Below, in pieces: positions 1 to 8,609 of a stretch of DNA of 64,000 bases. The stretch is from Paraburkholderia gardini. GTDB lineage: Bacteria; Pseudomonadota; Gammaproteobacteria; Burkholderiales; Burkholderiaceae. Under the pieces are notes generated by a model, which was not told the origin of the DNA, ran no database searches, and saw nothing but the letters and a program-made list of their open reading frames with translations. The stretch is from contig NZ_CAJQYY010000011.1 in NCBI RefSeq assembly GCF_907164575.1, positions 1 through 64,000 on the forward strand. Reading direction: 5' to 3'. The translations under genes and the position numbers were made by a program. Positions within the stretch are counted from its first letter, which is position 1; each line of letters starts with the position of its first letter.

Positions 1-1
1 C

Positions 2-142
2 CTCAAGGACATGCTTTTCGTGATGAAGGAGCTGGCCGGTCTGGACAGCATCGCCACATTGCCGGGTTTCGAGGATGCCGGTCTGCACGACGACATCCTG
101 AGGACGCAACTGCACTTCCTTTCCCTGATCGAGTTCCAGTGA
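2..142 (+). pseudogene. N-terminal remnant of an acyl-CoA dehydrogenase, cut at about base 90
   Basis: The frame open from the window edge to the TGA at 140-142 reads like the conserved start of long acyl-CoA dehydrogenases (KDMLFVMKELAGLD followed by LPGFEDAG), which in intact proteins is followed by several hundred residues of dehydrogenase. Here the resemblance stops near base 85-95 and the frame closes about 15 codons later, so only the first 30 or so codons remain. The true start codon lies upstream of the window. From the same point a cupin gene remnant runs on the opposite strand, so two unrelated 5' gene halves are joined tail to tail. Family assignment rests on recalled motif similarity only. 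Confidence 0.6.
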
Positions 143-547
143 GACTTCCCAGGACAGCACGATAGCGTAGTCGATCGTGGGTGTCGTGTGCATGCCCGGG
201 TTTTCGGGCTCGAATGTGCTCGCCAGATCGGGCATGACAGCCATGTACTCGGCGCCTACTGCAGCCCCGTGGAATCGTGGATCCGACATCGCGTGATCGG
301 ATGGAAATTCGACGATCAGGAGACTCGTTCCTCCGGCTGGAAGAATCAGGCCAGCCCGGCGGTTGGTTTAGGCAGTGGGATCGACCGGCTGCGCGCCAAG
401 CGTGGGTGAGGGCGAAGTCGTCCACACGTGGGCGAGCGTATGGTCGGGAATCGACTTGAACACGACCGTCGCCGGCGTTGGGCCATCGGAGAGAAAAACG
501 GAATTGCCTGCATTGTCGCGGCCGGTCACGACACGTCTGATGAGCAT
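84..547 (-). pseudogene. Cupin-domain protein, nonsense-mutated and 3'-truncated
   Basis: Starting at the ATG at 545-547, the minus strand encodes a typical small cupin start (MLIRRVVTGRD, then SVFLSDGP). A TAA stop at 368-370 ends it after 59 codons, but the same frame continues with clear cupin sequence: LPAGGTSLLIVEFP, then GMHTTPTIDYAIVL, then DVVVQ. Two further signs of decay are a Trp where the family has Gly just after the VLS of the beta-barrel motif, and loss of the last 30 or so residues at about base 85, where acyl-CoA dehydrogenase sequence begins on the other strand. Intact relatives are about 170 residues, have no known catalytic role that I can assign, and often sit beside catabolic dehydrogenases like the one at 645-1754. 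Confidence 0.7.
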
Positions 548-644
548 GGTCTGGCTCCTGCTGGATTGGGCAACACTACGTGTCCGGCAGCCGCGCCGCG
601 CCGAAGATCGGCGAGCGCGGTTGCCGGCGGAGTGCAGGAACGCG

Positions 645-1754
645 TCAAGGACAAATTACATAGTTGCTGAAACCACCGTTTCGGTTCTCGATGCCACCCA
701 GCGCGACGTTCACGTCGTCCAGTTTGAAGGCGCAATGCTCGAACACGGAGAGATCGACCACGCCCGACTCGACCATGTCGGCCATCTCCTGCCCCTGTCC
801 TGCGGTGAACCATGCCGATCCACTCAATCGTTGATCGTTGTCCATCATGTAGTGCAGGTTGATTGGCACCTCACCGGCCACGGCGCCGATGTTGATCAGA
901 TGACCACCGCGGCGCAGCGTCTTCAGCGAGTCGCGCAGCGTCTCGTGAGGTGCACCCGGTCCAAGCGCGTCGATCACGGCGTCGATGCCTTCGCCACCCG
1001 TGACTTCCGCCGTCCACTCGACGACAGACCGTTCGCCCAGCGCGATGACCTCGATACGATCCGGCGCGATCGCTTTCACGCGTTGCAGCAGTTCCTTATT
1101 GCGTGCCGTGCCGAGGATCTTCTTCGCGCCCATCGCGAGGCCGAACAGCGCGGCGCCGATTCCCAGCGTGCCGCTAATGCCGTTGACGAGAATGGTGCTG
1201 CTCGGTCCGACGTTGGCCTTGACGAGTGCGCGATAGGCCGTGCCTAGGTAGCCAAAGCGCGCAGCGGTCTCGTGGCTCAGATTGTCGGGAAGCTTGACGA
1301 GGCTGTATTGAGGTGCGGTCATGTATTCGCAGAGACCGCCGTACGGGTAATCGTCGAAGATTGCCTGTGAGCGCTCGCTGAATCCGAAGTAACCGTTGAA
1401 TGTGTAGTACGGGCAGGCGGTGGTGTCGCCGGACCGGCACGCTCGGCATCCACCGCAGTGCCGTGCCGGATTGACATACACGCGGTCGCCGGCCTTAAAG
1501 GCATGCACCTGGCTGCCCACTTCCTCGATGACGCCAGTGGCATCGAGACCGAAGATGGCCGGCAGCTTCGGCAGAGGTAGATGTGGGAACCACTTTTGCC
1601 AGTTGCTCAGCACGTTTCCGAGATTGGGCACGATGCCGCATGCCTTGACCTTGACCAGCACGTCGGTGGGACGTGGGGATGGCGTGGGGATCTGCTCGAT
1701 CACCATTGGCTGGCCAACGTCGTGCATTCGTGCGGCGCGCATTGTCTTCGTCAT
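645..1754 (-). CDS. Zinc-type alcohol dehydrogenase-like (medium-chain) oxidoreductase
   Basis: A 369-residue member of the medium-chain dehydrogenase/reductase superfamily, expected to oxidise an alcohol or reduce an enone with NAD(P). The N-terminal GroES-like half contains four structural-zinc cysteines (C100, C103, C106, C114; C-x2-C-x2-C-x7-C), and the Rossmann half begins near GISGTLGIG. Unusually, the catalytic-zinc region is altered: Cys39 is kept, but the usual Gly-His-Glu reads Gly-Leu-Asp (around residue 69-71), so the active-site metal may be missing or bound differently. The start at 1754 (MTKTM) is preferred over an in-frame upstream ATG because AGGAGA lies 5-10 bases before it. 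It follows the DUF1185 gene on the same strand after a 144-bp gap holding a repeated motif. Confidence 0.85.
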   Translation of the reverse strand: MTKTMRAARMHDVGQPMVIEQIPTPSPRPTDVLVKVKACGIVPNLGNVLSNWQKWFPHLPLPKLPAIFGLDATGVIEEVGSQVHAFKAGDRVYVNPARHCGGCRACRSGDTTACPYYTFNGYFGFSERSQAIFDDYPYGGLCEYMTAPQYSLVKLPDNLSHETAARFGYLGTAYRALVKANVGPSSTILVNGISGTLGIGAALFGLAMGAKKILGTARNKELLQRVKAIAPDRIEVIALGERSVVEWTAEVTGGEGIDAVIDALGPGAPHETLRDSLKTLRRGGHLINIGAVAGEVPINLHYMMDNDQRLSGSAWFTAGQGQEMADMVESGVVDLSVFEHCAFKLDDVNVALGGIENRNGGFSNYVICP

Positions 1755-1844
1755 TTCTGTCTCCTGTCTTTCTGTCTGAAGTTTTTGACTGGTCGCATGA
1801 ATGTCCGTCCGTGCCAGACGGACCGGCGCGGAGCGCATGCTACC

Positions 1845-1877
1845 TTTAATGCATGATATCAGTATTTGTGCATAAAA
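1845..1877. promoter_or_regulatory. Possible operator: inverted TTT(A/T)ATGCA half-sites
   Basis: In the AT-rich gap upstream of the dehydrogenase gene, TTTAATGCA (1845-1853) faces TGCATAAAA (1869-1877), the second being the reverse complement of the first with one mismatch. TGCATAAAA occurs again at 2567-2575 in the divergent promoter region of the same cluster. Shared half-sites at two promoters of one pathway suggest a common regulator, but no regulator gene is encoded nearby in this window. Confidence 0.35.
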
Positions 1878-1898
1878 TAAATTTTAGGCTGCGCAGGA

Positions 1899-2480
1899 CT
1901 ATCGCAAGCCGTCGAGCCCCTTGATCTCGCAAGCGGCGAGACCGCCAAGGCGCGCGTGAACGCGGCCGCCGGTCGCCATCGCAAGCGCGAATGCAATTTC
2001 GTTGCGGCGTGGGCCATCCCATACCGTCGTCTCGCAGGTACCGTAGTGGCTGCGGACGTAGGATGCCTGGATGTGGCCGAGCGGAATCATCAGGCGAGTG
2101 CCTGCGCCGCCGATCGTCTTCGCGGACGGCACCATCGCCTTGGGGTTGCCGAGTGCCTCACGCATCGCCCATCCGCCCGCCTCGTGCCACACGGCGCCGT
2201 GCTCGAGTTCGCCGTCTTCGCCGACGATCGCGCCTTTACCGTAGGCCTGCACTTGCGCGGCGCCGCCGAGCTGGTCAACGAGTTGCGCCGACAGCGTGGC
2301 TCCCAGTGCCCGGAGTTCGGCCATGAACGGCAACAGATCGGATTCGTATCGGCCTGCATATGGATTTGCGACAATCGCCGTGGCCACCGCGACCTTCAGT
2401 GGCTCCTGCAGACGGGCACCACCTTCGTGCCAGACCTCTTCGATGTCCAGCTTGATTTTCCGCACATTTACTAACGACAT
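1899..2480 (-). CDS. DUF1185 (amino acid synthesis family) protein
   Basis: The 193-residue protein matches the DUF1185/AA_synth family: it opens with VRKIKLDIEEVWHEGG and contains the family's conserved stretches AIVANPYAGRY and, near the C-terminus, IPLGHIQASYVRSHYGTCE. The biochemical role of the family is not established; the name comes from an early genetic observation. Members are common in proteobacterial catabolic clusters with flavin monooxygenases and FAH-fold hydrolases, which is the case here. The start at 2480 has a GGAG element about 9 bases upstream. The gene diverges from the hydrolase gene at 2608 across a 127-bp promoter region. Confidence 0.85.
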   Translation of the reverse strand: MSLVNVRKIKLDIEEVWHEGGARLQEPLKVAVATAIVANPYAGRYESDLLPFMAELRALGATLSAQLVDQLGGAAQVQAYGKGAIVGEDGELEHGAVWHEAGGWAMREALGNPKAMVPSAKTIGGAGTRLMIPLGHIQASYVRSHYGTCETTVWDGPRRNEIAFALAMATGGRVHARLGGLAACEIKGLDGLR

Positions 2481-2560
2481 TGGGTGCTCCGCTTAGTTAT
2501 GTTGGACGATCCCTGTGCGATCGCTCGCTGCAGGGTCACTTGCATTGTATCTCCGTCGGT

Positions 2561-2586
2561 GTAATATGCATAAAACAGCATTTTAC
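2561..2586. promoter_or_regulatory. Inverted repeat between divergent catabolic genes
   Basis: GTAATATGC (2561-2569) and GCATTTTAC (2578-2586) form a 9-bp inverted repeat with one mismatch and an 8-bp spacer, 21 bp before the FAH-family start codon. It contains a TGCATAAAA box identical to the one at 1869-1877. The position between two divergent operons fits an operator. Confidence 0.4.
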
Positions 2587-2607
2587 GCCCAATAAGGAGA
2601 AGGTTCA

Positions 2608-3459
2608 ATGAAGCTGATCTCGTATCGCCGTCATGGCAGCCAGGGTTTCGGCGCAGTGGTGAGAGGAAGCGTAATCGATCTGGCGGCGCGGTTCCCGGAG
2701 TTTGCCGACCTGGCATCGCTCCTTGCGGACGAGGTCTCGCTGGCCCGCGCGCGCCGGATCGTCGCGGTCGATGCGGTTGACTTTCCGCTGGAAACGGTAG
2801 ACCTCGCCCCGGTCATCCCGCGTCCGAACAAGGTCATTTGCGTCGGCATCAATTACGTCGCACATGCGGAGGAAGCTGGCCGCACGGTCGGCGCGCACCC
2901 GGTCATCTTCCATCGCTACGCGGAAACCCTCGTGGCAGACGGAGAGCCGTTAGTCCGTCCTACCGTGTCGGACAATTTTGATTTCGAGGCGGAACTCGCC
3001 GTCGTGATCGGCAAGGGCGGATCGCATATTGCGCCCGAAGATGCGATGAAGCATGTGGCGGGCTATACCTGCTTCAACGATGCAAGCGTGCGGGACTGGC
3101 AATTCCACACTCACCAGTACGGTATGGGAAAGAACTTTCGCGGTACCGGGGCGCTCGGTCCGTGGCTTGTCACATCCGATGAAATCCCCGACTATCGCGA
3201 ACTCACGATCGAAGGCTTGTTGAACGGTGAGACGATGCAAACCGGTAAGCTATCCGAACTGGCTTTCGACGTTCCGGCGCTGATCGCCTACGTGTCGCAG
3301 GCACTCGACTGGCAACCCGGCGACATTCTCGCAACGGGCACGCCCAGCGGGATCGGCTTCAAGCGCAAGCCGCCGATTTTCCTGACGCCGGGTGACACGT
3401 TTGAGGTCGTGATCCCAGGTGTGGGTTCACTGTCAAACACAGTCGTGGACGAAGTCTGA
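2608..3459 (+). CDS. Fumarylacetoacetate hydrolase family protein
   Basis: A 283-residue FAH-superfamily enzyme, a metal-dependent C-C hydrolase, decarboxylase or hydratase acting on dicarbonyl products of ring cleavage. Metal ligands expected for the family are visible: Glu127 and Glu129 in DFEAELAVVIG, and Asp158 in CFNDAS. The C-terminal GTPSGIGF motif is also present. The first 70 residues form the small N-terminal domain typical of the group. The start is supported by AAGGAG 7-13 bases upstream. It is first in a run of four plus-strand genes (FAH, VOC, ALDH, monooxygenase) spaced 18-100 bp apart, which fits a single operon for an aromatic or heteroaromatic acid. Confidence 0.92.
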   Translation: MKLISYRRHGSQGFGAVVRGSVIDLAARFPEFADLASLLADEVSLARARRIVAVDAVDFPLETVDLAPVIPRPNKVICVGINYVAHAEEAGRTVGAHPVIFHRYAETLVADGEPLVRPTVSDNFDFEAELAVVIGKGGSHIAPEDAMKHVAGYTCFNDASVRDWQFHTHQYGMGKNFRGTGALGPWLVTSDEIPDYRELTIEGLLNGETMQTGKLSELAFDVPALIAYVSQALDWQPGDILATGTPSGIGFKRKPPIFLTPGDTFEVVIPGVGSLSNTVVDEV

Positions 3460-3489
3460 GCGCTATTCAAATCGAGTCAGGAGACACTC

Positions 3490-4053
3490 ATGGCATCTCT
3501 GCCAAAGATTCAATTCACACACTGCGGCATCTTTTGCAGCGACCTCGAGATGATGGTCGACTACTACTGCAAGTCCTTGGGATTCGTCGTAAGCGACAAG
3601 GGTGTCGCTTCGACCGGACACCATCTGTACTTCATGACGCAGGACCCCGAGATCCACCATCAACTGGTGCTGTTCGATGGCAAGCCGACGGATCTGCCCT
3701 TCAATCCGGTCAATCAACTGTCGTTTCTGCTCGATTCGTTGCAGGATCTGCGGGAGTACTACCGGCGAGCGAAGCGCGCGGGCGTGCAGGGCATTGAGCA
3801 GGTCGACCATGGCAACGCATGGTCGATGTATTTCAAGGACCCTGAAGGCAATCCGCTGGAGTTGTACGTGGATAGCCCTTTCTTTACGGCTCAGCCGTGC
3901 CACGAGCCGCTGGATCTCGATCTGCCGGTCGAGGAAATCACGCAGCAGACAGAAGCGATGTGTCTGCGCCGGCCTGGATTTCTTTCGCGTGAAGCGTGGA
4001 TTCAGGAAATGCGCGAGCGAATCGCCGTGCAGCGCACGGCGTTCGACGCCTGA
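3490..4053 (+). CDS. VOC-family (glyoxalase/extradiol dioxygenase fold) protein
   Basis: A 187-residue vicinal-oxygen-chelate protein. His11 near the start of the first beta-alpha-beta-beta-beta module, His56/His57 and Glu124 (in DPEGNPLELY) are in the positions where this fold binds a divalent metal. It is a single VOC domain followed by an extension of about 55 residues rich in charged residues. Neighbouring FAH-like and monooxygenase genes point to a ring-opening or isomerising step, but fold alone does not separate dioxygenase from isomerase or lyase activity. AGGAGA lies 5-10 bases before the start. Confidence 0.85.
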   Translation: MASLPKIQFTHCGIFCSDLEMMVDYYCKSLGFVVSDKGVASTGHHLYFMTQDPEIHHQLVLFDGKPTDLPFNPVNQLSFLLDSLQDLREYYRRAKRAGVQGIEQVDHGNAWSMYFKDPEGNPLELYVDSPFFTAQPCHEPLDLDLPVEEITQQTEAMCLRRPGFLSREAWIQEMRERIAVQRTAFDA

Positions 4054-4154
4054 TCGTACGAAAGCGTTTGCCGGCCAATGGCATGCAGCGCTTATCTTGC
4101 GCACGACGCTGTCCGGCGTGCGATTGGCATCCGGTGAAAGGAAGGGCTTGGTCA

Positions 4155-5600
4155 ATGAAATGCAATCTGATCGGTGGCGAGTGGTGCGCTGGTCCAACCT
4201 CTCGCCAGAATATCAACCCGTCGGACATCGACGATATCGTCGGCGAGTACGCGCGGGCTGACGCCGGGCAGACCCGCGACGCAATCGACGCGGCGTACGA
4301 TGCGCAGAAAAGCTGGGCGGACAGCAGCATCCAGACACGAGCAACGGCTCTGGATCGTGCCGGCTCCGAGCTGCTTTCGAGGCAGGCCGAGCTCGGCGCG
4401 CTGCTCTCGAGGGAAGAAGGTAAGACCTTGCTAGAAGGCATCGCGGAAGTCGCGCGGGCGGGCCAGATATTCAAGTTCTTTGCCGCAGAGGCCGTGCGGA
4501 CGAAAGGAGAGAAGCTGGCGTCGGTCCGGCCGCTGGTGGAGGTCGAGATCACGCGCGAGCCGGTCGGCGTCGTCGGGGTGATCACGCCATGGAACTTTCC
4601 GATCGCGATTCCGGCCTGGAAGATCGCGCCGGCGCTCGCGTATGGCAACAGCGTGGTGTTCAAGCCGGCAGACCTAGTGCCGGGTTCGGCACGGGCGCTT
4701 GCCGAGATTTTGCACCGCAGCGGTTTCCCGCCGGGCGTATTCAATCTTGTCATGGGCCGTGGCAGTATTGTCGGCAATGAGATGGTTGCCTCGACCAGGG
4801 TCGATGCATTGTCGTTCACGGGTTCGGTAGAAACCGGACAGCAATTGCTGGAACAGGGTGCAAGACAGTTCAGGAAGATGCAGCTCGAAATGGGTGGCAA
4901 GAATCCACTCGTTGTGCTCGATGATGCCGATCTCGATGTCGCGATCGATTGTGCAGTGCAGGGCGCTTACTACTCGACGGGGCAGCGCTGTACCGCTTCA
5001 TCGCGCTTCATCGTGCAGAATGGCATCTACGCGCGCTTCGTCGAGCGGATGACTGAGGCGCTCTCGCAATTGCGCGTGGGCCACGCGCTCGACCCGGACA
5101 CGGACATCGGGCCGGTGGTGGACGAAGAACAGTTGCGGCAGGATGAGGCGTACATCGTGATCGGCAAGAACGAAGGTGCACGGCTGGTCTATGGCGGAAC
5201 AGCCGTCGCCGGTCGTACTCGCGGGCATTTTCTGGCGCCGGCGCTGTTTGCGGACGCGACCCCGAGGATGCGGATCGCGCGCGAGGAAATCTTCGGACCG
5301 GTCGCGTGCGCGATTCCGGTAGCGAGTTACGAGGAAGCGATCGAGGTTGCCAACGACAGCGAGTTCGGTCTCTCCGCCGGGATCTGCACGACCTCGTTGA
5401 AGTACGCCACCCACTTCAAGCGGCACATACGTTGCGGCATGGCGATGGTCAACGTTCCGACGGCAGGCGTCGACTATCACGTGCCGTTCGGTGGCGCGAA
5501 GGCGTCGAGTTTCGGTCCACGCGAACAGGGCACGTATGCGGCGGAGTTTTTCACCACGGTGAAGACGGCCTATACCAAGGCTTATGGTGAGAGCACCTGA
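4155..5600 (+). CDS. NAD(P)-dependent aldehyde dehydrogenase
   Basis: A 481-residue aldehyde dehydrogenase with all catalytic elements: Asn147 in PWNFP, Lys170 in VFKPAD, Glu245 in LEMGGKNP and the nucleophile Cys279 in GQRCTASSR. The GQRCT-A-SSR form resembles the alpha-ketoglutaric semialdehyde dehydrogenase branch, but the substrate cannot be fixed from sequence. An open frame extends upstream to 3996 over the end of the VOC gene; I take the start as 4155 (MKCNLIGGEW) because the family begins there and a purine-rich GAAAGGAAGGG stretch precedes it. It probably oxidises an aldehyde formed in the same pathway as the neighbouring monooxygenase. Confidence 0.9.
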   Translation: MKCNLIGGEWCAGPTSRQNINPSDIDDIVGEYARADAGQTRDAIDAAYDAQKSWADSSIQTRATALDRAGSELLSRQAELGALLSREEGKTLLEGIAEVARAGQIFKFFAAEAVRTKGEKLASVRPLVEVEITREPVGVVGVITPWNFPIAIPAWKIAPALAYGNSVVFKPADLVPGSARALAEILHRSGFPPGVFNLVMGRGSIVGNEMVASTRVDALSFTGSVETGQQLLEQGARQFRKMQLEMGGKNPLVVLDDADLDVAIDCAVQGAYYSTGQRCTASSRFIVQNGIYARFVERMTEALSQLRVGHALDPDTDIGPVVDEEQLRQDEAYIVIGKNEGARLVYGGTAVAGRTRGHFLAPALFADATPRMRIAREEIFGPVACAIPVASYEEAIEVANDSEFGLSAGICTTSLKYATHFKRHIRCGMAMVNVPTAGVDYHVPFGGAKASSFGPREQGTYAAEFFTTVKTAYTKAYGEST

Positions 5601-6859
5601 TTCAACGAGGCAAAGCAGATGCGTAACGAAGGAGAGGTGGACTTCGATCTAGTGATCGTCGGAATGGGCCCGGTCGGCGCCGTGGCGGCTAATCTCGCAG
5701 GACAGCAGGGACTGCGTACGCTGGTGCTCGACAAGTCCTTGTCGATCTATGACAAGCCGCGCGCAATGGGCTTTGATCACGAGATCATGCGCATCCTTGC
5801 CAATCTCGGCATTGGCGAGAAGGTCTCATCGTATGTTATGCCCTACCGGCCGTCCGAGTATCGGACGACAGACTCGAGTGTCATCCGTCGCATTGATGCG
5901 GCGAAGCCGCCGTTTCTGCTTGGCTGGGCGCCTAACTATGTGTTTATGCAGCCTCAGATCGAAGCGGTGTTGCGCGAGAACGCTGGCCGCTTTTCCTCCG
6001 TCACGGTCGAGCTCGGCGCCGAGGTGACGGCGGTCGAGTGCGGTTCCGACGGAGCCTCGGCGACGGTGACGCTTGCGTCGGGCGATGAGCGTGTCTATCG
6101 ATGCGCTTATGTGCTGGCATGCGACGGCGGAACGAGCCCGATGCGCACCCGGCTCGGGCTCGAGATGGACGATCTCGACTTCGATGAGCCCTGGCTGGTC
6201 GTCGACGTTGTCCTCAAGGACGGCTGCGGGGAGAACCTGCCGGAGACGAACGTTCAGTATTGCGAGACTGAACGGCCCGCGACCTTCGTCATCGGAGCGG
6301 GACGGATTCGACGTTGGGAATTCATGATCAACACCGACGAGACGCCTACGGCGGTCGCTCAGCCGGACTTCGTCCGACAGCTTCTTTCGCGTTGGCTCCG
6401 ACCTGACGAGTATGAGATCTGGCGTGCGTCTACCTATCGCTTTCATGCGCTAGTGCTGGGCTCATGGCGTGCGGGCCGGGTGTTTTTCCTGGGCGATGCG
6501 GCGCACATGACGCCGCCTTTCCTCGCGCAGGGCATGTGCCAGGGCGTTCGCGACGCAGCGAATCTGCTCTGGAAGCTGGCGCTGGTTCATCGAGGCATAG
6601 CAAAACCCGCATTGCTCGACAGCTACGAGCTGGAACGCGCGCCCCACGTCCGGCAGACTACGGTCGTCACCAAGGCGCTCGGCACGCTGATCTGCGAGCG
6701 CGATCCGGTTGCCGCGGCACACCGCGACGAACTGTTGCTAAGAGAGATGGCCTTGAACCCCGAGGGCACGGTCCGGCAAACGCTTATCCCCGGACTCAAG
6801 GCTGGCTTCCTGTCAGCATCGCCTCACGGTCCGCGCGGCATGCTGTTTCCACAACCTAG

Positions 6860-8211
6860 CAGGCTGTTGAAAAGCGCCCCGTCATGAGGAGCGAAGCTAT
6901 GTTCAGGAGGCTTGCGCGTGCAATTTCCCGCTGAATTACCGGTTCGCCGCGCAATCTGCGCGGGGCATGCGCACGCATGCAGCCCTTGTGGCGCGCAGTC
7001 TTCGCGCCGTGGCGGCTCATCGCCTTGCTCCTTGCGGCACCACCCCTGGCATTCGCGCCATGCGGGTCAGATTGCTCGCAACCATCGTCAGCTTGAAGTG
7101 CTGGTCGACGCGCCGGATGCCACGATAGACCGTCTGCCGGATCCGACCGACCGTTTTACCCCAGCCGAAATGCTCTTCGATTCGTTTGCGGATGATCTGG
7201 CTGATCCGGTAGCCCGCATGCCGCGAAGTGCGACCGTCGATTGCGCTGCCGCCCCAACGCTCATCGTTGCGCGCGACATGGGGTGTCACGTTGCGAGCGC
7301 GGCAATCGTTCACGAAGTCGCGAGTGTCATACGCCTTATCGGCACCCACTGTCTTCGCATGAACGCTTGGCACGCAATCGAGCAATTGCAACGCGCTGGC
7401 CCGCTCGGCGAAACCATCCGCTTGACTGACCACGGCGCCGACCACCAGCCCCGAGCGGTTCTCCATCAGGATGTGCCCGTGGTAGCACAGGATGGCCGGG
7501 CTCTTGTGGCTCTTCTTGAACAATCGCGCCTCCGGATCAGTCGTCGACTCGTGTGTCGCATTGCTACGTCGCTCGCCTTTCCAGTCAGTGTCGGCGTTGC
7601 GGCCAGCGCCGGCTGGCGGACCATCGTCCGAGCCGTCCTTGCGGCGGAAGCTCTTGTGACTGGCCCACGCCTGGATCAGCGTGCCATCCACCGAAAAATG
7701 GTCTCTCGACAGCAAGCCCCGTTTGTCCGCCAGGCTCATGACTTCGGTGAAGAACGCTTCCACGACTTCATGCTCCAGCAAGCGGTCGCGGTTCTTCGAG
7801 AACACCGAGTGGTCCCACACGGCGTCCTCAATCGCCAGCCCGACGAACCAGCGGAACAGCAGGTTGTAGCGCATCTGCTCCATCAGCATGCGCTCGCTGC
7901 GCACCGAGTAGAACACCTGCAACAGCAGCGCCCGCATCAGCTTCTCGGGCGCAATCGAGGCACGGCCGGTGTCCGCGTAGATGACGCTGAACAGCCCGTT
8001 GAGCCGTTTCAACGCCTCATTCACCAGCAACCGGATCGGTCGCAACGGGTGATCCGCCGGAACGAAGTCCTCCAGCTTGACTGTCGTGAACAGGGGTTCC
8101 TGCATCTCATCCATTCCGCGCATCGTATCCGCTGCCAAAGATCATGAACACGATATCCATAACGCTCGTCCCTCAAACCCCGTTTACACGGGATCAAAAT
8201 TCAACAGCCTG
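6860..8211 (-). mobile_element. Insertion sequence of IS5/IS1182 type, 1,352 bp, intact
   Basis: Perfect 12-bp terminal inverted repeats CAGGCTGTTGAA (6860-6871) and its complement (8200-8211) bound the element, flanked by direct CTAG copies at 6856-6859 and 8212-8215. The empty target is CCTAGG inside the monooxygenase gene. One transposase fills most of the element. The ends, target duplication and open frame are all complete, so it may still be active. Confidence 0.95.
7017..8138 (-). CDS. IS5/IS1182-type DDE transposase
   Basis: A 373-residue transposase. The N-terminal DUF772-type domain is recognisable (RPIRLLVNEAL to SVRSERMLMEQ). DDE residues can be placed in FSVDGTLIQAW, in GADKAYDT, and in the late RIEEHFGW stretch, giving a complete catalytic triad. 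Alternative in-frame starts MRGMDEM (8123) or MDEM (8114) are possible. It acts on the 12-bp ends of its own element. I am sure of the superfamily but not of whether ISfinder would file it as IS5 or IS1182. Confidence 0.92.
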   Translation of the reverse strand: MAADTMRGMDEMQEPLFTTVKLEDFVPADHPLRPIRLLVNEALKRLNGLFSVIYADTGRASIAPEKLMRALLLQVFYSVRSERMLMEQMRYNLLFRWFVGLAIEDAVWDHSVFSKNRDRLLEHEVVEAFFTEVMSLADKRGLLSRDHFSVDGTLIQAWASHKSFRRKDGSDDGPPAGAGRNADTDWKGERRSNATHESTTDPEARLFKKSHKSPAILCYHGHILMENRSGLVVGAVVSQADGFAERASALQLLDCVPSVHAKTVGADKAYDTRDFVNDCRARNVTPHVARNDERWGGSAIDGRTSRHAGYRISQIIRKRIEEHFGWGKTVGRIRQTVYRGIRRVDQHFKLTMVASNLTRMARMPGVVPQGARR

Positions 8212-8609
8212 CTAGGGTCACCGCGACGACCGGCGATGAACGTTTGCTCGACGACGTCACGGGAACGGTCTTCAGGCTTGTGATTCGTGTCGAACGCGAT
8301 CTCAACGAGCAACTCATCATCGAGTCGTTGAGGGCATGCCTGTCGTTGCAGGGGCTTCCGATTATCCCGGTGTTGATCGGGCGAGATCTTGTCGACGGTG
8401 AATGGCGGGTACATTTCTATCGGGAGATGAACGGCATGCTGGTCGAATGGATGTCGAATCACGACTGTGCAGCGATTATCGTCCGCCCCGACCACTATGT
8501 GTTCGGCGGCTGCCGCAAGCTCGAGGACGCTGGTTCCCTCGTCGACGAACTGGCGCAAGCACTGCGCGTCCGAGCCCATTCGACCCGGCGCATCGGGTTG
8601 CCGCGCTGA

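Larger units (their letters stand above)
5619..8609 (+). pseudogene. MhpA-like FAD-dependent aromatic monooxygenase, split by an IS
   Basis: The 5' part (5619-6859) encodes a PHBH-fold FAD monooxygenase with GMGPVG (residues 15-20) for FAD binding, ACDGGTS in the DG region and FLGDAAH for the FAD ribityl site. It breaks after FPQP, and the remaining thioredoxin-like C-terminal domain resumes at 8216-8609. Deleting the IS (6860-8211) and one copy of the CTAG duplication rejoins CCT-AGG-GTC in frame, giving 544 residues, normal for 3-(3-hydroxyphenyl)propionate hydroxylase-type enzymes. The insertion therefore looks recent and precise, with no second lesion seen. As it stands, translation from 5619 runs 9 codons into the IS and stops at 6885-6887, so the pathway step is presumably lost. 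Confidence 0.92.
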
